From assembly GCA_001874265.1 (NCBI GenBank), contig MPDD01000020.1:1-47497 (forward strand): a stretch of 47,497 bases of DNA. The letters are read 5' to 3'. Shown here in pieces: positions 33,724-41,100 of the stretch (the first letter of the stretch is position 1; every line of letters starts with the position of its first letter). The stretch comes from Bacteroidetes bacterium MedPE-SWsnd-G1. GTDB lineage: Bacteria; Bacteroidota; Bacteroidia; Flavobacteriales; Flavobacteriaceae. The notes under the pieces are model-generated. The model searched no databases, was not told the DNA's origin, and saw only the letters and a list, made by a program, of their open reading frames with translations. A program made the translations under genes and the position numbers.

Positions 33724-34886
33724 ATGGCTAACTTTTCTTTTAAGTCTTGAGGTAGTGCATTTTTATGCACCATAATAGAAACCGATTTTAATTTAAAAAA
33801 GGCTTCACTCATATAAACATAACCTCCATTATTTACTCTTTCGCTATTTTCTCCGTTCCCCCAAGAATTTTTAATTTTATAATATAAATTACCTTTTTGG
33901 TCTTCAACCAATCCGATAATATGCATTAAATGATCGTCGGTAGTATTATAATTGTTAAATTCTTGTTGGCGTAATTCAGGCGTAATTTCTAATTCAGGCA
34001 CAATTTCGGTTAGCGCTTTTTTATTATTGCTTTCGTCTTTTGGGCTAACAGCAATACCATATTTAGAAGAAAATGTCTTTTCTGAAACATCACCATCCCA
34101 TTCTATGGTATACCCTTTGTTAAGGATGTCTTTTGTAATAGTATTAAACTCTTCTAAAGGAACATTGTAAAAACTACCATTTGAGAAATTATCTGGAATG
34201 TTTAATACAAAACTATCATAATATGGAGCGTGTTCAAAAGAAGTAATGGTTACATAATCTTTTGGAATAATTCCTGTTAGTTCTAAAAATTCCTTTGGTG
34301 TGTAAACTTTTCCTTGATAAGTGAACTCTTCAGGTTTAGCACCTAATTTTTCATCTAAAATTTGTTCCGTATCGTTTTTCCAATTCGGATGTTCGGATTT
34401 GTCACCATCCTTAATATATGCATCTAATACAATCTTTAATTCAGGAACAATTGTAGAATGATCATGCTTTGTTGCCCCGTTTAATAATCCTGAATACGCA
34501 CTTTCTGGAACTAAACCATCCGTTTTTATAGAGTTCATTACATCATGCGCTAAGCCGCCTTCGCTAAACTGTGCTTTTCCTTGACGCATTACATAATTCC
34601 AGGCTTTTTTAGAATAGGTAGCGCGTACGTTGTAAATTTCTGAAATATCAATCAGTTCACCTGAATTTCTATAAATTTCTGACTCTATAAAAGAGGTTGC
34701 CGAAAAACTCCAGCAAGTACCTGTTCTTCCTTGACTTTTTACTTCAGAAGCTTCAATGTCAACAATAGTTTTGAATTGATACTTTGATTCTGTAGGAAGA
34801 ATATTTAATTCATTTGGAGTGTTTATGTCTTGAGCGTAAGCCAAAGAACCAGCAAAGATTAGCGCTAATGTGAAAAATTTATTCAT
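33720..34886 (-). CDS. Secreted C1-family cysteine peptidase
   Basis: 388 residues. Signal peptide 1-18 (ending AYAQ). A papain-like fold with the oxyanion Gln and nucleophile Cys in SQGRTGTCWSFSATS, catalytic His in DDHLMHIIGL and Asn in KNSWG. The large gap between Cys and His is as in the bleomycin-hydrolase (C1B) branch. Likely a periplasmic or outer aminopeptidase/endopeptidase. A one-mismatch -7 TACTTTAG lies on the minus strand at 34909-34916. The gene follows an esterase-fold gene by 57 bases. Confidence 0.85.
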   Translation of the reverse strand: MNKFFTLALIFAGSLAYAQDINTPNELNILPTESKYQFKTIVDIEASEVKSQGRTGTCWSFSATSFIESEIYRNSGELIDISEIYNVRATYSKKAWNYVMRQGKAQFSEGGLAHDVMNSIKTDGLVPESAYSGLLNGATKHDHSTIVPELKIVLDAYIKDGDKSEHPNWKNDTEQILDEKLGAKPEEFTYQGKVYTPKEFLELTGIIPKDYVTITSFEHAPYYDSFVLNIPDNFSNGSFYNVPLEEFNTITKDILNKGYTIEWDGDVSEKTFSSKYGIAVSPKDESNNKKALTEIVPELEITPELRQQEFNNYNTTDDHLMHIIGLVEDQKGNLYYKIKNSWGNGENSERVNNGGYVYMSEAFFKLKSVSIMVHKNALPQDLKEKLAI

Positions 34887-34943
34887 GTAGTAGTTATTTT
34901 AATTTTTGCTAAAGTATTAAATAGAATTTGATAATTAATTGGT

Positions 34944-36098
34944 TTATTTCATTTTACCAACAACACGTTCTACATTTTTATAAAAATTGTCGGCATCTTC
35001 AATACCACTTGTAATTTTCATATAACCTTCTTTATAAGCTTGCAATGCTTGCTTATAGCGTCCTCTGAATTCAAAATCCAAACCAATATAATAATCGCCT
35101 AAATGAGATTCTGGAAATAATTTATAAATCATTTCTCCAAAGTCACGCAAATATTCTCCATTCTCTTTATCTATGACAATAGATTCTATCGCATAAATAT
35201 CTTTTTCTCTCATTTTTAAATTTGTACCGAATAAATATTCAATGTCCACATATTTGTTTTCTAAATACGCAATTGCATCTGGAGGACTTAAGTTTTTAAT
35301 TTTTTCATCAAATTCCTTTTTTGATATTGAAGAATACATTTCAAAAATGAAAGCCATAGCACTTGGTATAGATTGGCCAATAGATGAGGTTAATGTAGCC
35401 CCTGTTAGATTGTCAAATTTGTAATTAAATTTAGGATTATTTTTAGATGAAAGTGTGGTGTTAGCAGATTCTATAACAGTATTTCGATTTTCAGAATTAT
35501 AGTCTCCAGTACTTAAATAATAGTAATAATTATTGTTCTTGATTTGTGCGATATTGGCATCTAAAAGCGTTGGCATATCGGTCGCAAAATAAGGGTTTAT
35601 ACTAATAAATGCGTTATAATCAGGGTCGTCTTCGATAAAGAAATAGTTTGCAAAATTTGCGGTGATAGTATTTCCGACAATAGTTTTAAAGGGAGAAATC
35701 CTATAGTTTTGCTCCATAAAATTGTCTAGTTCAGAACGTACAAACCTATAGAAAAATTCACTTCTTCCTGTAGGGTAACTTGTTAGTTTGTCATAGGCAC
35801 AATCGTGATACCTTATGTCTCCTGGCTGAGAAATCCCTACTACGATTTGTTCTGGAGCTTTGTCTTTTTTTGCAAATAAAATTGAGTTGCCAACAACTAC
35901 ATCAAACATATAATCAGCATCAAATACAACAGTTAAGGGGTAATATCTTGTAGAGTCTATTTCATAAGATGGAGGTACGTATATTTTTATTTCTCGTTGT
36001 TCTTCTAATTCATAAGAATCTAAATATGTTGTAATGGTGTTTTGTCCTTGAATAATGGAAGTTATACAAATGCAAATAAGTAATAGTATTTTTTTCAT
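34944..36098 (-). CDS. Secreted esterase-D-like protein with a degenerate active site
   Basis: 384 residues. Signal peptide 1-18 (ending IIQGQ). IKIYVPPSYEIDSTRYYPLTVVFDADYMF is the start of the PF00756 esterase fold. Where the family has a GxSxG nucleophile elbow this has G142-N-T-I-T146 (Thr for Ser), and where the family has a histidine near PGxxH this has GATLTSS (L236). A TPR-like helical tail (FRGRYKQALQAYKEGY) ends it. It is likely not a hydrolase but a binding protein. It starts 10 bases after the metallophosphoesterase-barrel gene ends and is probably in its operon. Confidence 0.75.
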   Translation of the reverse strand: MKKILLLICICITSIIQGQNTITTYLDSYELEEQREIKIYVPPSYEIDSTRYYPLTVVFDADYMFDVVVGNSILFAKKDKAPEQIVVGISQPGDIRYHDCAYDKLTSYPTGRSEFFYRFVRSELDNFMEQNYRISPFKTIVGNTITANFANYFFIEDDPDYNAFISINPYFATDMPTLLDANIAQIKNNNYYYYLSTGDYNSENRNTVIESANTTLSSKNNPKFNYKFDNLTGATLTSSIGQSIPSAMAFIFEMYSSISKKEFDEKIKNLSPPDAIAYLENKYVDIEYLFGTNLKMREKDIYAIESIVIDKENGEYLRDFGEMIYKLFPESHLGDYYIGLDFEFRGRYKQALQAYKEGYMKITSGIEDADNFYKNVERVVGKMK

Positions 36099-36108
36099 GG
36101 TTTAATTA

Positions 36109-39100
36109 TTAAAAACCGAAGCCTAAGCCAAACCTGGCATAGTTTCCGTCTGTGGAGTTAAATATTGAAAAGTTTAAATTGATCATTTCTGCACCTACAA
36201 CCCAAAAGCCAACACCATAAGAAGTATGCCATTTATTTGAATTTTCACCTTGTGCCCATACTCGACCATAGTCGAATCCTGCCAAAACACCTAGTTTAAG
36301 TGGAAGTAATCTTGTTTTTAATTGTTGAAAATTTAGCCTTAAATCTGTATTTTGATAAAATGATTTTTTACCGGTAAAACGCTGAGCTCTATAACCTCTT
36401 AAGCCATCTTTTGCTCCAATACTTGCACCATTGTAAAATTCAAAATTGTCACCAATAATAATTTTTCCTTTCATTTTCGTAGCGAGTACCCATTTACCTT
36501 CACCATCAATTTTATGGTTTAGACTTAATTCTGGAATAATATATCCGTTGTTTTCTTCTTTGTCTCCTAAATTTGATTTCCAACCGATGTCTATAGCAGC
36601 ACGCATACCTAATGTTCTTAAAGCATTATTGTCATAATTCTCATAAGAATATTTAGCATAAACACCCACAAAATCTTGCTGATCTCCAGAAATTTCAGGT
36701 TGTGTTTCTATGAAGCGTCCAGGGGTTTTTTCTACATTAACACCTTCATAAGAACCTCCTAGATTAACTTCAGAGCCCATTCTGCCTGTCCATTTAAAAG
36801 ATGGATACACTGTTAGAGCTGCAATTCGAACTCTATTGTAATCTTTTCCTAGTTCCTCATCGGGGTTCTCTGATTCATTTCCAATTCCGAAAAAGTTGAT
36901 ACTATAATTTGGGCTTGTAAATTGTCCTTCTATATTAAAGTTCCAATCATGAATCATATTGGCAAATTCCATGGTGTATTTAGCATCAAACCCATGAGTT
37001 TCAAAGTAATAATTTAGATTTAATGTGTATTGTTGCGTAAATGGATTGCCATTAAATCCGTATACTGAATAGATGTTCTTTACTCCAATTCTGAATCCAT
37101 CATCGGGGTTTATACCTAATAAAGGAATGACTTGATTGCGCTGAAATCTTAGGCGTTTATATGCATGTGAATTTAGTTTGTAATCATCTATAAGCTGAAT
37201 TTTTCCTTTGGTAGTTTCAAAAGTATTATTACTTGATTTATAATCGTAAACTGTTACTTTCTTGCCATTAACAATATTATAAGTATCGTTGTTTTGGCCA
37301 CCTACAATTCTTAGTCGTGTATTATTTGCCTTACTGCCGTGAACATCAAATACATCATCATCATCTAAGCCATAGATCCAAATCTCTTTCGTAACTTTTA
37401 AATTAAAAGTTTTTTCAAAGAATTGAGAACCTTTTTTGCCGTCTTTAATATTATATATTTTTATAACAGTTTTTCCTCCACGTTTTCTTTCAATATCGAA
37501 CCAATTGTCTTTGTCGTTTCCTTTTACAATTGCATTTTTATGAATGCTGTTATAGTATTCTTCTGCAAAATCTTGAAGGTTCTTAATTCTTCCTTTAAAT
37601 ATTTTCTTAATCTTTTCAACGGTTTCGTCCTGCACTTCAGATGGAAGGTTTTGGAAAGCACTGTTAATTACTTCATCTGTTAAGTTATCTTGAATATGTT
37701 TTGCTTCAACTAACCAATCAACTAATTCAGATTCACTTAATAAGGTAATGTCTAAAGGGAATCCAGCGGCATTAAAATATTTTACATTGCGCATATTTTC
37801 TTTATATACCTGCATAAATGCTAAGTCTCTTGTAATTCTAGATGCAAACCCTAACATAAACCCATCGGCAGATGAAAAAGCTTGGTCTCTATCTCTCGGT
37901 TCAGGTTTGAATATTGTTTTTTTACCTTTTTTAAATTCCGCCCAACGCCATTGGTCTACATGTCTGTCCCAATCTCCAATGGCCATATCAAATAGACGTG
38001 CTCTAATGTAACTAGATTCATCTAAAATATAATCGTCGGATTTTCTAAGCTTTTGTAAAAAGTCTGTAGTGTTAATAATGGTATTAGTGTTGCCGAAACT
38101 ATTCACTTCTTCGTGTCCTTTGGCTGGGCGTTCTTCTATCATGTAGAGTTCATCTCCATAATCTTCATTGTATTTTTTTAATGCATTTTGTTTAGGTATA
38201 TAATACAATTTCGGGTTGGTGTGAAATACATCAACTGCGTTCGCTAATGTAGCGTTTGCAAAAGAAGCATAGGGATGCGCCATGGTATAAATATCAAGAA
38301 GTAAGTCTTCTGTGTATGTGTCATCAAATTGAGATTCGATATATTGATCCTTAAATGCTACTTCTTGAAAATATTGAGTAGCACTTTTACGCATGGCTCT
38401 CATTATGTATTCACGACCCTCTTTATCAATCAATCTAATTGATCTAGATTGATGTCCTCCACCTTTTCTAATTGGGGTTAGCCCCCCAAAAAGTGTATCA
38501 AGGTTTACCGTGTTTGCAGTAATTTCAGTACTATAATATCTTCTGTAATGTTCTCCCCAAAGAGTTCTATAAGTAATACCTTTTTTAGTTTCGTTTTTAG
38601 TGTAAATAGATGTTTTTACGGTTGAAGGAAAACTATCGGGATAACCATATTCTTTTTCTTCAGGAGTTTTCGGAAAGATTTCTTTTTTAAATAATAACTT
38701 TTGTTGCCCATTTTCTTCGGTATAAAAATACACCCAAGAACTGCCGTTATCGTACACTACAACTTTTGAGTAGCCATGCAAGCCTGCCGAAAACTCTCCA
38801 TTTTGGGCTAAACGTGCCCCAGAAGTTTTAGAAACGGAGCCGCTTATGATTTGAGGTTTATTTTCTCCTGTTAAGTATTGTAAGTTGTGCTCATGTCCAG
38901 ATACGAAAATTGCTTTTGGTGCCTTTTGAGCAAGTGTTACCATTCTTTTTTGAAAGTGTAAATAAATCGGATTTTGAATATCTTGCGGTGATGCCCCACT
39001 TGTTTTTCTGAGTAAATTAATTCCTGTTCCAACTATAGGAAGAGGCACATTGTTTCCTACGGGATATAGTTGTTGTTTCCAGGTGAATTGTCCTCCGTGT

Positions 39101-39816
39101 GGCCCGTTAGAAAACATTGGATGATGCAATGCAATTAAAACAGTTTTATTCTCAGCTTTTTTTAACAAGCCTTCAAATTCTTCAAAAAAATCATCCCTGT
39201 TTGTAATATCACAATCGCTATTCATTGTTGGGTTTTTATCCCAATCTTCCAAGTACCATTGAGAATCAATAATGATCAATTCGAGTTCTTCGGTTAATTC
39301 AACTTTTTTAATAGGACAACCATTTTTTGGAAGAAAAGCATTTTTGTTCCCCATTTTCTTAGTGATATAGTCTGCTTCTCTTTTTAGTCCTTTTACTCCA
39401 TTATTATAATAATCATGATTACCAGGAATGAAAATGGTTTGACCATTAAAATTTTCACTTAAGGCTATCTGTGCGTCCAAGATTTTCTCTGCACCTTTTC
39501 TTACGGGGTCCGATTTTTCAGGCATCCCATGATCATATATGTTATCTCCTAAAAAAAGTAAAGTAGTATTTGGTTCAGCGGCTGCTAATTCTTGTTTTAA
39601 AATGCTAAAATCTCTTGAAAATGATTCAGGTGTTGCTAGTCCTCCATCACCTAAAAAATAAAATGTATGAATTGGAGAAGAGTTATTTTCTGGAAATTCA
39701 GTCTCCCAGTTTTTGCCAATATTTTTATGTTGTTCGTTATAAGTTGCACAACTTGTAACAAGCGCTAGTAGTGTTAAAATTGAAAGTTTTGTCCATTTAA
39801 ATCGACTCATGTGCAT
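36109..39816 (-). CDS. Lipoprotein fusing metallophosphoesterase, kinase-like region and Omp85-type barrel
   Basis: 1235 residues. Lipobox LVTSC gives lipidated C23. Residues about 50-320 are a calcineurin-type metallophosphoesterase with FLGDGG (D57), FLGDN (D91), GNHD (N133, H134), HHPMFSNG and SGHEHN (H308, H310). About 440-660 reads like an atypical protein/lipid-kinase fold: Gly-rich GGGHQSRSIRL, a basic YIMRAMRK strand, hinge-like LYMIEERP, catalytic-loop-like GDWDRHVDQW (614-623) and PRDRDQAF (640-647) in the DFG place. About 900-1235 is a beta-barrel with Omp85 motif GLRGYRAQRF and a C-terminal Phe. Start could be ATG 39810; both give a signal. First of a probable operon with the esterase-like gene. 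Confidence 0.75.
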   Translation of the reverse strand: MHMSRFKWTKLSILTLLALVTSCATYNEQHKNIGKNWETEFPENNSSPIHTFYFLGDGGLATPESFSRDFSILKQELAAAEPNTTLLFLGDNIYDHGMPEKSDPVRKGAEKILDAQIALSENFNGQTIFIPGNHDYYNNGVKGLKREADYITKKMGNKNAFLPKNGCPIKKVELTEELELIIIDSQWYLEDWDKNPTMNSDCDITNRDDFFEEFEGLLKKAENKTVLIALHHPMFSNGPHGGQFTWKQQLYPVGNNVPLPIVGTGINLLRKTSGASPQDIQNPIYLHFQKRMVTLAQKAPKAIFVSGHEHNLQYLTGENKPQIISGSVSKTSGARLAQNGEFSAGLHGYSKVVVYDNGSSWVYFYTEENGQQKLLFKKEIFPKTPEEKEYGYPDSFPSTVKTSIYTKNETKKGITYRTLWGEHYRRYYSTEITANTVNLDTLFGGLTPIRKGGGHQSRSIRLIDKEGREYIMRAMRKSATQYFQEVAFKDQYIESQFDDTYTEDLLLDIYTMAHPYASFANATLANAVDVFHTNPKLYYIPKQNALKKYNEDYGDELYMIEERPAKGHEEVNSFGNTNTIINTTDFLQKLRKSDDYILDESSYIRARLFDMAIGDWDRHVDQWRWAEFKKGKKTIFKPEPRDRDQAFSSADGFMLGFASRITRDLAFMQVYKENMRNVKYFNAAGFPLDITLLSESELVDWLVEAKHIQDNLTDEVINSAFQNLPSEVQDETVEKIKKIFKGRIKNLQDFAEEYYNSIHKNAIVKGNDKDNWFDIERKRGGKTVIKIYNIKDGKKGSQFFEKTFNLKVTKEIWIYGLDDDDVFDVHGSKANNTRLRIVGGQNNDTYNIVNGKKVTVYDYKSSNNTFETTKGKIQLIDDYKLNSHAYKRLRFQRNQVIPLLGINPDDGFRIGVKNIYSVYGFNGNPFTQQYTLNLNYYFETHGFDAKYTMEFANMIHDWNFNIEGQFTSPNYSINFFGIGNESENPDEELGKDYNRVRIAALTVYPSFKWTGRMGSEVNLGGSYEGVNVEKTPGRFIETQPEISGDQQDFVGVYAKYSYENYDNNALRTLGMRAAIDIGWKSNLGDKEENNGYIIPELSLNHKIDGEGKWVLATKMKGKIIIGDNFEFYNGASIGAKDGLRGYRAQRFTGKKSFYQNTDLRLNFQQLKTRLLPLKLGVLAGFDYGRVWAQGENSNKWHTSYGVGFWVVGAEMINLNFSIFNSTDGNYARFGLGFGF

Positions 39817-39834
39817 TGTGCAATTTATAAAGAT

Positions 39835-39862
39835 TAAAAGTACATAAAATTATGTACTTTTG
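39835..39862. promoter_or_regulatory. Divergent promoter palindrome
   Basis: A near-continuous palindrome, 12-bp arms AAAAGTACATAA (39836-39847) and TTATGTACTTTT (39850-39861) around AA. It contains an exact -7 on the plus strand, TACTTTTG (39855-39862), 23 bases before the HD-PycTM ATG, and a one-mismatch -7 on the minus strand, TACTTTTA (39835-39842), for the phosphoesterase-barrel gene. So a single dimeric regulator could cover both -7 boxes. Confidence 0.6.
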
Positions 39863-39885
39863 ATTTTATACTTAAGATTTTTCCC

Positions 39886-41100
39886 ATGTTAGAAAATGAT
39901 TTTTTTAAAGCTGTAAAGACCTTTGTTTTTGAATTATTTAAAACCGAATTAGCGCCAGAGGCTGTTTACCATAATTTTGGTCATACGCTTAGAGTGGTTA
40001 ATGCTAGTTTAGAAATTGGTCAGGCTGAGAACTTAACGGATAATGAACTAGAAATATTGTTGTTAGCAGCATGGTTTCATGACTCTGGGTTTATTATTGA
40101 TTTTAAGAATCATGAAGAGAAAAGTAAAGAGATTGTAAAAGAATACTTAGGGAGCCTAAATTTTGGTGATGATAAAATAAAAGAAGTTTGTTCTATTATT
40201 GATGCGACTAAGATGCCGCAGAGCCCAAAAAGTAAATTAGATCAGATTATTTGTGATGCAGATTTATTTCATTTGGGTTCTGAAGATTTTAATGCAAAAA
40301 GCAATTTGTTGCGAGCAGAAATGGAACAACTTTGTGATAGGGCATTTACTGAAATTGAATGGGCAGAAAAAAATACTCAGTTCTTCAATGAGCATAAGTT
40401 TTTTACGAATTATGCTTTTGAAAAATTGAACGATCAAAAGGCATTAAATCTTTTAAAAATCAATAAAGATTTAAAGAAATTAAAGGCGAAAGAAGAAGAG
40501 CAGCAATTAAAGATTCAGAATAAAAGCGAAGTAGTAAAGAGGAAAAAACGTAAAGAAGAAAGGCCAGAAAGGGGAATAGAAACCATGTTTAGAGTTACAC
40601 TTCGTAACCATATTAAGTTAAGTGATATTGCTGATACCAAGGCAAATATATTACTTTCAGTAAGTGCTATTATTATGTCTGTAGCCTTGTCTACCTTATT
40701 TCCTAAATTAGATAAATCAGATAATGCATATTTGATTTACCCTACTTTAATATTTATTCTAACCGCTGTTGTTACTATGGTAATTTCAATTTTATCTACA
40801 AGACCAAAAGTTACTTCAGGTAAGTTTACAAAGGAGGATATCTCTAATAAAAAAGTGAATTTATTATTCTTCGGAAATTTTCATAAAATGCAATTAAATG
40901 ATTTCCAAAATGGAATGATGGAAATGATGAATGACCGAGATTATTTGTACAAATCGCTAATGAAAGACTTATACTTTTTAGGGATTGTCTTAAATAAAAA
41001 ATATAGGCTATTAAGAATAGCCTATACCGTTTTTATGATTGGAATTGTAATTTCTGTTCTAGCCTTTATTATTTCATTTTCTATGCTAGAATTAGATTAA
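39886..41100 (+). CDS. HD phosphohydrolase fused to Pycsar-type membrane effector (PycTM)
   Basis: 404 residues. Residues 1-190 are an HD domain with H33 (FGHTLRVV), H65-D66 (AWFHDSGF) and D124 (IICDADLFHLG), all four metal residues present. A charged linker (190-230) leads to a Pycsar-effector-like domain: DIADTKANILLSVSAIIMS (247-265) with the family signature, helices at about 256-274, 284-303 and 380-399, and NFHKMQLNDFQNGMMEMM between. In Pycsar defence such TM effectors sense cyclic CMP/UMP made by a PycC cyclase and damage the membrane. No cyclase is visible in the window, and an HD hydrolase is fused instead. Convergent with the GAF gene; stops share TTAA. Confidence 0.8.
   Translation: MLENDFFKAVKTFVFELFKTELAPEAVYHNFGHTLRVVNASLEIGQAENLTDNELEILLLAAWFHDSGFIIDFKNHEEKSKEIVKEYLGSLNFGDDKIKEVCSIIDATKMPQSPKSKLDQIICDADLFHLGSEDFNAKSNLLRAEMEQLCDRAFTEIEWAEKNTQFFNEHKFFTNYAFEKLNDQKALNLLKINKDLKKLKAKEEEQQLKIQNKSEVVKRKKRKEERPERGIETMFRVTLRNHIKLSDIADTKANILLSVSAIIMSVALSTLFPKLDKSDNAYLIYPTLIFILTAVVTMVISILSTRPKVTSGKFTKEDISNKKVNLLFFGNFHKMQLNDFQNGMMEMMNDRDYLYKSLMKDLYFLGIVLNKKYRLLRIAYTVFMIGIVISVLAFIISFSMLELD
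40996..41026 (-). terminator. Intrinsic terminator of the GAF gene, inside the HD-PycTM gene
   Basis: On the minus strand a perfect 11-bp stem (41016-41026 with 41002-41012, arms TATAGGCTATT/AATAGCCTATA, loop of 3) is followed by a U6 tract (40996-41001) and more U after one A. It lies about 70 bases after the GAF stop, within the last codons of the HD-PycTM gene. Confidence 0.75.

Noticed and set aside
33755..33770. GTGCAT-TTTT-ATGCAC hairpin as terminator of the S1 gene
   Set aside because: No T-run follows on either strand; it lies in the peptidase coding region and may be chance.
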